Part shown: positions 27,631-35,202 of the stretch, piece after piece | How positions within the stretch are numbered: position 1 is the first letter of the stretch | Layout: every line of letters starts with the position of its first letter | Origin: Sandaracinobacteroides sayramensis | GTDB taxonomy: Bacteria > Pseudomonadota > Alphaproteobacteria > Sphingomonadales > Sphingomonadaceae | Assembly (NCBI RefSeq): GCF_022014495.1 | Contig: NZ_JAKLSQ010000010.1 | Coordinates: forward strand, 62,001-126,000 | Direction of reading: 5' to 3' | Length of the DNA stretch: 64,000 bases | Translations under genes and position numbers: made by a program | Notes under the pieces: model-generated | Told to the model about the DNA's origin: nothing | Seen by the model: the letters and a program-made list of their open reading frames with translations, nothing else | The model's database searches: none

Positions 27631-30363
27631 ATGGTGGACAGCGGCGGCAGTTCGGGGCGGCGCAGGCGGCGGTGGACATTCGGGCCGGCCAGCTTCGATG
27701 AAGGAAGCTGGAGCCTGCGCGTGGGCGGCGCCATCGTGCCGCTGGAAGCCAAGCCCAGCGAAATCCTGCTGGAACTGCTGCTGCGCCCCGGCGAGGCGGT
27801 TTCCAAGGAGGAACTGCTGGACGCGGTCTGGCCCGGAGTCACCGTGGTCGATGCCTCCTTGTCGGTGGCGGTGTCGAAGTTACGCAAGGTGCTGGGCGAT
27901 CAGGACGGGCAGATCATCCGCACCGTGCCGCGCATCGGCTATATGCTGGCGGTGCCGGTCTCCGTGGAAAGCCTCGGCGCACCGCTGGCGCCGCGATTCG
28001 CTTTCGCACCCGGAGACAGCGTGCCCGACCGCCCGCAGTGGGAGCTTGTCGAAGCGCTGGGCGGCACCGGGGCCAACGATGTCTGGCGGGCGCGGCAGCG
28101 CAAGACCGGCCAGACCCGCGTGTTCAAGTTCGCCGACGCGCCAGACCGGCTGCGCTCCCTGAAACGCGAGGCGGCGCTGTTCCGGCTGCTCTCTGCCACC
28201 ATCGGGCCGGATGGGCCTTATGTGCCGCTGCTGGAATGGAATTTCGAGAGCGCGCCCTATTTCCTGGAAAGCGCGGACGGCGGCGTCAATCTCGTGCAAT
28301 GGGCGGAGGCCGAAGGCGGGCTGGCCGCGATTGCGCCGGAGCGGCGGCTAGCCGTGGGCCGCGCCGTCGCCCAGGCGCTGGCGCAGGTGCACGACGCCGG
28401 CGTGCTGCACAAGGATCTGAAGCCCGCCAACATCCTGATCGACGGCAGCCCCGCCGCCGGCGATTTCCGCATCCGGCTTGCGGACTTCGGCGAGGGTCAG
28501 GTCGTGGACGCGGCGCTGTTCGACGCCCATGCCATCACCGGGCTTCCGATGGAGTCGCCGGATGCCAAGCCGGGCAGTCCGGTCGGCACCGCTTTCTATC
28601 GCGCGCCCGAACTGGCGGGCGGCGCGCTGCCGACGGCGAGGTCGGACATCTTCGCGCTCGGCCTCATCCTCTATCAACTGGTGGTGGGGGATTTCCACCG
28701 CAGCCTCGCGCCGGGTTGGGAACAGGATGTCGCCGACCCGCTGCTGCGGCAGGATATCGCCGAAGCCGCCGCCGGCGACCCGGCGCAGCGGCTGGCGTCG
28801 GCCTCCGAACTGGCGGAGCGGCTGGACAGGCTGGAAAGCCGGCGCGAGAAGGCTGCGGCGGAGCGCGAGGCCCAGGCACGGCTGGCCGAATGGAAAGCCG
28901 CCGAGGACAAGAGGCGCACCCGGCGGCCCTGGATCGTCGCGGCCGCAGCGGCGGCCGGCGTCGGTCTGGTCGCCACCTCCGCCGCCGCCATCGTCGCCCT
29001 GCGCCAGCGCGACGAAGCGATCCGGCAGGAGCGGATCGCCACCGCCAGCTATGGGTTTCTGGCGGACGATGTGCTGGCCCGCACCGATCCGGCGGAGGCG
29101 TCGGCCGCCGAGGAAACGCTGGCGGATGCGCTGCGCCATGCCGGGGAAGCGATCGATCGCCGCTTTTCCGGCGATCCGCTGGTTGCTGCGCGACTGCATG
29201 CGTCTCTGGCGCGCGCGCTGGGCGAGCGCAACGATTATCCCGGCGCGCGGGCTTCCTATGCCCGCGCCTTCCACTGGTTCGGCAAGGCAGGGGCGGCGCA
29301 ATCGGACGAAGCGGGGGCGGCGCGCATGAAGCTTGCCGGCATGGAGGCGCTGACCACCCAGCCCGAAGCGCTGGCGCAGGCGAAAAAGCTCGTCGCCGAC
29401 GAACCCGACCGGCCCGGAACGGAAGCGCAGATGCGCAAACTCTATGCCAGGGCGCTGCTGCTGTTGATCGACAATGATCTGGAAGCCGCCCGCACGACCT
29501 ATCTGCAATCGGGCGCAATCGCCGACCAGCTTCCCGGCGTGCTGGGCGAGCGGGAGCGCATCCTGCTGCGGCAGCCGCCGGCCTTCATCCTGATCCAGCA
29601 GGGAAAAAGCGCGGAGGCCGAAGCCGAGCTGCGGCCGCTGGCGCAGCGCATGGAAGAATTGCAGGGCGCGGATCATCCCGACACCTTGCTGCTGCGCATG
29701 AATATGGCGCAGGCGGCCATGGTTCGCAAAGCAAATGATGTCGCCCTGAAGGAATATGAGGCCATTCTGCCGCTCGCCGAAAAGCGCCTCGGCCTGGATC
29801 ACCGGCTGACGCTGCAAATCCGCGCCGCGCGCGCCATGGCGCTGGGGCAGGCCGGACGCTATCGGGAAGCCGCCATCGACAACGCCATCGTCTGGAAAGC
29901 GGCCGAAGCCAAGGCGGGGCCGCAAAGCTTCCAAGCCTATGCCGGCCGAGCCGATCTCGCCAACATGCTCTGCCGCGCCGGCGATACGGACGCGGGCATT
30001 GCCCATGCCCGCGCGGCCGAGCAGACGGCGCGCGCGGCTGCGGGCAACGGGCATGCCGTGACACAGGCCATCCGCTTCATTGTCGCCGAATGCCTGATCG
30101 TGGCGGGCCGACAGGCGGAGGCCGCGCCGTTGCTGGCGGGCCTCGACCGCGTGGCCGTATCCGAAATGGTCAGCGATCCCGATTGGGGCGCGGGCCTCGA
30201 CCTCGCCCTTGCCGAAGTGGCTGCGGCGAAAGGCGACAAGGCCGAAGCCCGCCGCCTGCTGGACGCGGCCGCGCCGGCGCTGGAAAAGCCGACCGCCGAT
30301 CCTTTCGTCGCCGGCCGCATGAAGAAGCTGGCGGATAAACTCGTGTTTCCCGGTCCGGCCTGA
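27631..30363 (+). CDS. Fusion protein: OmpR-type DNA-binding domain, Ser/Thr kinase, membrane helix, TPR region
   Basis: 910 residues. Residues about 16-110: winged helix of OmpR/CadC type (EAVSKEELLDAVWPGVTVVD ... VSKLRKVLGD ... TVPRIGYML). About 138-400: Hanks-type kinase with ATP lysine K166 (RVFKFAD), catalytic loop HKDLKPAN (260-267, D262) and DFGEG (285-289). About 434-457: membrane helix. The rest: helical repeats of TPR type, outside the cytoplasm by topology. So DNA binding and phosphorylation face the cytoplasm and a sensory repeat domain faces the periplasm. ATG 27631 follows AGGGGGCAG. Targets unknown; the divergent PEP-CTERM gene is the obvious candidate. Confidence 0.85.
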   Translation: MVDSGGSSGRRRRRWTFGPASFDEGSWSLRVGGAIVPLEAKPSEILLELLLRPGEAVSKEELLDAVWPGVTVVDASLSVAVSKLRKVLGDQDGQIIRTVPRIGYMLAVPVSVESLGAPLAPRFAFAPGDSVPDRPQWELVEALGGTGANDVWRARQRKTGQTRVFKFADAPDRLRSLKREAALFRLLSATIGPDGPYVPLLEWNFESAPYFLESADGGVNLVQWAEAEGGLAAIAPERRLAVGRAVAQALAQVHDAGVLHKDLKPANILIDGSPAAGDFRIRLADFGEGQVVDAALFDAHAITGLPMESPDAKPGSPVGTAFYRAPELAGGALPTARSDIFALGLILYQLVVGDFHRSLAPGWEQDVADPLLRQDIAEAAAGDPAQRLASASELAERLDRLESRREKAAAEREAQARLAEWKAAEDKRRTRRPWIVAAAAAAGVGLVATSAAAIVALRQRDEAIRQERIATASYGFLADDVLARTDPAEASAAEETLADALRHAGEAIDRRFSGDPLVAARLHASLARALGERNDYPGARASYARAFHWFGKAGAAQSDEAGAARMKLAGMEALTTQPEALAQAKKLVADEPDRPGTEAQMRKLYARALLLLIDNDLEAARTTYLQSGAIADQLPGVLGERERILLRQPPAFILIQQGKSAEAEAELRPLAQRMEELQGADHPDTLLLRMNMAQAAMVRKANDVALKEYEAILPLAEKRLGLDHRLTLQIRAARAMALGQAGRYREAAIDNAIVWKAAEAKAGPQSFQAYAGRADLANMLCRAGDTDAGIAHARAAEQTARAAAGNGHAVTQAIRFIVAECLIVAGRQAEAAPLLAGLDRVAVSEMVSDPDWGAGLDLALAEVAAAKGDKAEARRLLDAAAPALEKPTADPFVAGRMKKLADKLVFPGPA

Positions 30364-30539
30364 CCGGCCCATCCGTCCTTCCTGTTTCGCACCCTCACAT
30401 CGGTTCGCCTGGTCTGGCCGCAAGCCCTGTCGGGCTTCTCCACGCTGTTTCGAGCGAGTGCGGCTCCAGGCGATACGCGCTGCTCCTGTCTGCGCAGGAA
30501 GGCCGCGATGGTCGCGGTCAGAAGACAGGAGAAACGAGC

Positions 30540-30764
30540 ATGTCCTTCATCCTCACATCCGCCGACCTCAACGGTCTGACCGAACAGCAACTGCGCGCCA
30601 AACGCGCCGCGATCCTCAGCGACCTCGCCATGCGCGGCCTGCGGCTGGAAGACTGCCCGCATGTGCAGATCAGCCTGCGCTGCATCGACGAGGCGATATT
30701 GCGCCTAAAGCAGCGCGCCTTCCAATCGCGCGCACCACGTCCGCCGAAGGGGCCGGGGTTCTGA
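30540..30764 (+). CDS. Small hypothetical protein (74 aa)
   Basis: 74 residues behind a good ribosome site (ACAGGAG, eight bases before ATG). Predicted helical: TSADLNGLTEQQLRAKRAAI and LRCIDEAILRLKQRAFQSRA. Two cysteines. No family recognised. Stands alone in the rightward direction between the kinase fusion and the next small gene, toward the integrase end where small accessory genes are usual. Confidence 0.6.
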   Translation: MSFILTSADLNGLTEQQLRAKRAAILSDLAMRGLRLEDCPHVQISLRCIDEAILRLKQRAFQSRAPRPPKGPGF

Positions 30765-30831
30765 CTCCGCGCCCCTTCGCACTACGCAATCAAATTACCC
30801 GCATTTCATGGTCCAATAGAGAAAGAGGGCC

Positions 30832-31200
30832 ATGCCTATGGAGCGGTGGATTCCAGAAACTGACTTTATCGAGGGCGACGTGATCCAGTGGACTGAAGCG
30901 GTGTTCGCGTCACGCCGCGCCAAACCGCGCGGCCGGGGCAAGGGCAAGTCCGTGAAGATCGGCGAGCGCAAGGTCGCCGCCGAAGTGCTGTCGCGCGATG
31001 CGGACGGCTGGGTGCGCCTCCTCGTGTGGCGGTGCATCGTCACCAAGGACGAGCAGGTCGGACGGACCATTGAGGCGCTGAAACCGGAAACGACGGTCAA
31101 ACGAGCCGCAAAGACGATCCTGCGCGGCAAGGTAGAACGCCTTCCGTGGGTGGACGAATCAGCACGGCATGATGTGGTGGCGAGCTTGCGCACAACATGA
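30832..31200 (+). CDS. Hypothetical protein (122 aa) near the integrase
   Basis: 122 residues, basic, soluble. Starts ERWIPETDFIEGDVIQWTEA and has a Lys/Arg-rich middle (RRAKPRGRGKGKSVKIGERK), then DADGWVRLLVWRCIV, a pattern of short beta strands. No named family. ATG 30832 follows AGAGGG; a second ATG two codons on is also possible. It converges with a degraded leftward frame at its 3' end. Confidence 0.6.
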   Translation: MPMERWIPETDFIEGDVIQWTEAVFASRRAKPRGRGKGKSVKIGERKVAAEVLSRDADGWVRLLVWRCIVTKDEQVGRTIEALKPETTVKRAAKTILRGKVERLPWVDESARHDVVASLRTT

Positions 31201-31415
31201 GGGTCTTCGCCGATGTTGCGGGCGACTTCCTCGCTTGTATAAACATGCACCGTATCGTCGGGCTTCTGCACCAGATCGGAGTTGAGATATGCCTCGATGC
31301 ACGCAGCAACGCGATTGATCTCCAGTGTTTTGGCCCGCTTCTGCCCCGATAGCTCTGGCGGGGGATGGAAACTGGATACGAGACCACAGGCATTCACCGT
31401 TCTTGGTTCGAGCAT
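31190..31415 (-). pseudogene. Degraded leftward gene fragment
   Basis: From ATG 31415 the frame reads as ordinary protein (PPELSGQKRAKTLEINRVAA; YTSEEVARNIGEDPHVVRKL), including a helix-turn-helix-like stretch, for about 75 codons. Beyond 31200 it runs antisense to the 30832 gene and loses protein character. Likely the surviving 5' part of a gene cut off when this part of the island was assembled. Confidence 0.35.
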
Positions 31416-31662
31416 AGTCGGTTCGGAACAAGATGAACGAAAACGACAGGCAGAATCGCCTTCGGCCCTATCCTCTGATCGCCACGGCTGAGGACAGGAA
31501 GGAAGGCGGCATGGGGGCCGTGTCGAGGCTCGACACGGCTTTTCTCCCCAAGCCGCCAGACGGTTCACAACCGGGGAGCGCCAGCGGCACGTTATGAATC
31601 CGGCAAGAACGCAAGGCTTGAAGCATCGGCAACCGGACTCCGGTTGCTGGTTCGATGCCCGC

Positions 31663-33132
31663 CTAGCGTTGGGGACGGCTGGGCGGTTTGGGCTGCTTCG
31701 CCCTGACCGCCTGCGAGTCCTTGGCGTTGGTTTCGGTCACAACCGTATCGGGGCTGGCGACTGCGGGGTTCCAGCCCTCCATGCCCATCAGCACGCGGTC
31801 GGCGTGCTTGATGGTGTTCACATGGCCATAGTGCTTCTCGATCATCTGAACGGACGTGCCCATCTGCTGCGCGAGGAAATACACGTCCACGCCCATTTGC
31901 AGGCGGAAGGTCGCGTAGGTGTGGCGGAAGCAATAGGTGGTGCGCATGGTGCCATCGGCACCCTTGCGCAAGCCCGCTCCGTCCAGCAGGTCTTCAATCA
32001 GGGATTGATAGAGCGAGCCGGACGATTTGCCGGTGATGGTGGTGAATACCGGGTCTTCCGGATCTGTCGCTTTTGAGATTGCGCGGATGCGATTGAGGTA
32101 TTCGCCCACGCTGGCAGGTGCGACCAGCTTGCGGGTCTTGCCCTTGCCTTGCACATACAGCACGAACATATCGCGCCCCTCGCGGTCCTTCGCGGGTGAT
32201 ATGTCGCGCCAGCGCAGGTTGCGCAGTTCAGGCGGTCGCATCCCGGTGTTGCAGGCAACGAGGATGAAGTTGTAGGTCATGGTGCGATACCACTGGCTCG
32301 GTGCCGTGGTCGCGGCCTTCACCCATGACCGGCCAGCCGTATGCAGCTTGCGGTATTCCTCGACCGTGAACTCCTCGCGGCGCTGACTGGACAGCTTCGG
32401 GATTTCATCGAAGCGCAGGCTGGCGGGAACGTATCGCTGCTTGATGGCGAAGTTCATGATCGCGCCAAAGACTTTCATTTCGGTGCGGATGGTGTCGTCA
32501 CTGATGAAGGGGATGCGCTTGGCCATCTTGGCCTTCACCGCTTCCTCGATCTGCTCCGGCGTCGGCGGCAGCCTGGGCTTCAACCCCTTGGCAGCGCGTA
32601 TCTTGCGCATACGGTCGAAGTCGTCCGCGACCAGCTTGCGGGCGATCTCCTCCGACACGAAGCGCGAGCCGTTGCGCTCGATACGGCCTTCCCCATGCTC
32701 GCGCCGCCATTGGGGGTATTCGCCCCAACGCTCGTCACCGATAAGATGGACCTGAACGGAGCCGATATAGTCGTCCAACGGGTTTTCGATGGCGATCTTG
32801 ATGGTTTCGATGCGCTTGTCGGTGATCTGCTCGCGCTTGGCGCGGGCGATCTGCTTTTGCAGGAACTCCTTGGCCACGTCGCGGAAGGGGCGGTTGAACA
32901 GCGCCACGCCATGCTTGATGGCGTAGCGCACCTCGCTATCCTGCTCCCACGCCATAGCGCGGGCGTCGTTGATGTTCTCGGTCTTTAGGGAAACCGTCTT
33001 GTATCGGTCCTCCTTTGGCACCTTCACGCGGCAATAATAGTTGCGGTGCTTCACGTCTGAACGCCGGAACAGGATGAGGCCGGGTTTTAGCTCTTCCTTG
33101 TCGGTGATGAATTTGCTTCCGTCGGACGCCAT
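31663..33132 (-). CDS. int: Tyrosine recombinase (integrase) of the element
   Basis: 489 residues. N-terminal SAM-like DNA-binding region (about 80-280), C-terminal catalytic domain with box I arginine R299 (CNTGMRPPELRNL), strand lysine near K330/K332 (VQGKGKTRK), box II R403 in TYCFRHTYATF, and nucleophile Y435 in MIEKHYGHV. The usual box II histidine is Y400 and the LGH-type histidine is T426, a variant seen in some phage-type integrases. ATG 33132 has GAGG upstream. It reads inward, 130 bp from the right junction, as expected of the element's own integrase. Confidence 0.93.
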   Translation of the reverse strand: MASDGSKFITDKEELKPGLILFRRSDVKHRNYYCRVKVPKEDRYKTVSLKTENINDARAMAWEQDSEVRYAIKHGVALFNRPFRDVAKEFLQKQIARAKREQITDKRIETIKIAIENPLDDYIGSVQVHLIGDERWGEYPQWRREHGEGRIERNGSRFVSEEIARKLVADDFDRMRKIRAAKGLKPRLPPTPEQIEEAVKAKMAKRIPFISDDTIRTEMKVFGAIMNFAIKQRYVPASLRFDEIPKLSSQRREEFTVEEYRKLHTAGRSWVKAATTAPSQWYRTMTYNFILVACNTGMRPPELRNLRWRDISPAKDREGRDMFVLYVQGKGKTRKLVAPASVGEYLNRIRAISKATDPEDPVFTTITGKSSGSLYQSLIEDLLDGAGLRKGADGTMRTTYCFRHTYATFRLQMGVDVYFLAQQMGTSVQMIEKHYGHVNTIKHADRVLMGMEGWNPAVASPDTVVTETNAKDSQAVRAKQPKPPSRPQR

Positions 33133-33144
33133 GATTCCCTCATA

Positions 33145-33164
33145 CTGTGCAGAATCCGTGCAGG
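33145..33164. repeat. Candidate right arm-type integrase sites
   Basis: CTGTGCAGA (33145-33153) and CCGTGCAGG (33156-33164), matching the three motifs at 15703-15744 inside the left end. They lie just upstream of the integrase start, so binding could also autoregulate int. Confidence 0.5.
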
Positions 33165-33260
33165 TCGGCGGCGTAAGTCGTTGATCTGCCGTGCCTGTGC
33201 GGGTGTTGTGTGGGAAATTATGGCAGAAAATGTCCAATAAAGCTAATTATTTACGAGATA

Positions 33261-33292
33261 AACACCACCCCTGAAGGGGAGGGGCTTTCTTG
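33261..33292. repeat. attR-like junction and right half of the split hairpin
   Basis: AACACCACCCCTG (33261-33273) followed by AAGGGGAGGGGCTTTCTTG, the 3' arm and T-rich tail of a terminator-like hairpin. The 5' arm is at 15630-15642. Just four bases further is the stop of the porin gene, so the hairpin once lay between phoU and the convergent porin gene. Confidence 0.75.
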
Positions 33293-33296
33293 CCCG

Positions 33297-34754
33297 TCAG
33301 AAGTCGAAGGCGAAGCGGGTGCCGATCACATTGACCTTATAGCCATAGTCGGTGGCGTCGCCGCTGGTCTCGCCGTTCACTTTCAGCGCATAGGGCCCGC
33401 CCTTCACGTCCATCCGCGTATATTGCGTGGTGATGCGGACATAGTCGATCGGCTGCCAGATGAGGTTCAGGGACAGGGCGTTGCTGCGCCCGCCGTGCGA
33501 GCTGCTGGTGTTGATTCCGCCGGACTGGATGGCCGGGTCGTTCAGGTTCAGCGAATCCCAGCGGACATTGGCGCTGATGGCGCCCGGCCCCCCTTTGTTG
33601 AGCGGGTTCAGCACCTTCGTCCTGTCCCACTGGGCGGTGGATTTCTTGTAGCCGCGGCTTTCCCCGGTGAAGAAATAGCCGGCTTCCAGATAATAGCTGA
33701 AGAAGCTGGGGTTGCCGTTGGCGATGATCGCGCCGACCGGAATATTGTCGGCAGGGCCGATGTCCGCCGGGCCGATGGCGTTGACCCACAGCCAGCTTGC
33801 CTCCCCGCCGATGTGCAGCGGGCCGTGGATGGCGAAGGCCTCCAGACCCAGTTGCGTGTCCTTGTCGGCGGCGATGGTGCCGGTGTCGACGAAGCGCACG
33901 TCCGTCAGGCGCGGGTTGGGGCGGGAGCGGTAGCGGGCGCCGAGGCTCGACGAATTATAGCCGCGATGCTGGAAACTGGCGCCGAGATGCAGTTGCGTGT
34001 CGTCCAGCTTCGGCATGAAGACGCCGCGCCCGGCGAGCAGCCAGCCGTCGTTGTCGTAGCTGATGCCGATCCCCTCGTTGAAGAGGCCGCCGGCGAGATA
34101 GAGTTTGTCGTTCGCATAGGCGACGGAGCCGCCCAGGCGGCGGGTCTGGTTGTAGCCGTCGGTGAATTGCGCCCGTTCCAGGAAGGTGATGAAGCGCGAC
34201 GAGGTGGGCTGCTCCATGCTCTGGAAGCTGTCGTAATGGCCGACGCGCAGGGTGACGTCCTTGACGGGGCTCCATTCCAGGAACAGGTCGGCCCATTCGA
34301 CCAGGTTGGAGTGGAAGTCCGCCTCGGCCTTGTAGGCGAAATCGCCGGGCATGGTGCCCTCCACGCCCAGCCGCGCGCGGCGGATGCGGCTGTTGAAGCC
34401 GAGCGCCTTGGTGCCGATCTGGTTGTTCGGATTCTCGGTGTAACCGACATCGTACATGAAGCGGCCGCGGATCTTGAACTTCCAGTCCCCGTCCTTGAAT
34501 TCGGGCGCGGCCTTGAAAGCCGGCTTCAGCTCGGCCTGTTTGCCGATATCCTGATTGGCCTTGCCGAGCACTTCCGACTGCGCGTCCACCTGCGCGCGCA
34601 GGGATTCGATTTCCGCCGACTGTTCGTCCACCCGCGCGCGCAGGGCGCGCAGTTCCTGAAGCAGTTCCGCGTTGGTCTGGGCGAAGGCATCGGAGCCGGC
34701 GCAGGCCATGGTGCCGCACAGGAGCAGGGCGCGCAGGCCCAGCGCATTTCGCAT
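33297..34754 (-). CDS. Phosphate/polyphosphate-selective porin (OprO/OprP family)
   Basis: 485-residue outer-membrane channel. Signal peptide ending AGSDAFAQ near residue 26, then a coiled-coil segment (LLQELRALRARVDEQSAEIE) that is often trimeric and periplasmic, then a beta-barrel with family patterns (KFKIRGRFMYDVGYTEN; RRARLGVEGTMPGDFAYKAE) and a terminal phenylalanine (RFAFDF). Family members admit phosphate under starvation. ATG follows GAGGGG. Without the island, its 3' end would face the second pst operon, which supports a phosphate role. Confidence 0.85.
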   Translation of the reverse strand: MRNALGLRALLLCGTMACAGSDAFAQTNAELLQELRALRARVDEQSAEIESLRAQVDAQSEVLGKANQDIGKQAELKPAFKAAPEFKDGDWKFKIRGRFMYDVGYTENPNNQIGTKALGFNSRIRRARLGVEGTMPGDFAYKAEADFHSNLVEWADLFLEWSPVKDVTLRVGHYDSFQSMEQPTSSRFITFLERAQFTDGYNQTRRLGGSVAYANDKLYLAGGLFNEGIGISYDNDGWLLAGRGVFMPKLDDTQLHLGASFQHRGYNSSSLGARYRSRPNPRLTDVRFVDTGTIAADKDTQLGLEAFAIHGPLHIGGEASWLWVNAIGPADIGPADNIPVGAIIANGNPSFFSYYLEAGYFFTGESRGYKKSTAQWDRTKVLNPLNKGGPGAISANVRWDSLNLNDPAIQSGGINTSSSHGGRSNALSLNLIWQPIDYVRITTQYTRMDVKGGPYALKVNGETSGDATDYGYKVNVIGTRFAFDF

Positions 34755-35202
34755 TTCATTTCCCCTCGACCGACTGTTTGCTGCCAGGATATGTGAATAT
34801 TGGATGACATTTTCGGCGACATTTGCGGCCGGATATGACCGCCGGGCTGCGACGGCAATCCCGCGCAGGCATGGAACGCAACTTGTCGGGGGCAAGATCG
34901 CCTTGCCCTTGATATGCCGGAACTGGTTCTGCGGCCCGTTGGCGCTGGTCAGTCCTCGCGATCGGCTGCCCGGCTGCTTGTCCGCGCTACCAAAGAGGTG
35001 ATTGCAAAATCGTTTCCAAAGCGTTTCAATACAATGAATTTTCTGGGCATTGCCTGTGGCGCGGAACGGAAATGAAGTTGATGCAGGCGGTGCGGGGCTG
35101 CGCTAGAAGTCGGCCCATATCTTCGGCTGGCGCGACCGCGGCAGGCAGGGAAGAGTGGCAGGCCCATTTCGGGTTGGCTGCCAGCGAGTGGAGAATTATC
35201 GC
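34755..35202. other. Divergent intergenic region, porin / S9 peptidase
   Basis: 448 bp with promoters for both flanking genes. On the minus strand ATGTCGCCGAAAATGTCAT (34803-34824) has two TGTC cores 12 bp apart, near but not at the 11-bp PHO box register. Nothing else was recognised. Confidence 0.4.

Larger units (their letters stand above)
15643..33273. mobile_element. Integrative and mobilizable element, about 17.6 kb
   Basis: Bounded by short CCCCTG-core junctions, with a tyrosine recombinase just inside the right end. Carries mobC, a relaxase and a VirD4/TraD-type coupling protein but no VirB/Tra pore genes, so it is mobilizable and not self-conjugative. Also carries ardA, a PEP-CTERM repeat protein, a DNA-binding kinase fusion and several unassigned genes. 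The ends and the 21.7-22.7 kb stretch are clearly AT-richer than the flanks. Joining the flanks restores a complete hairpin like that at 38181-38209, which supports the boundaries. Confidence 0.85.
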
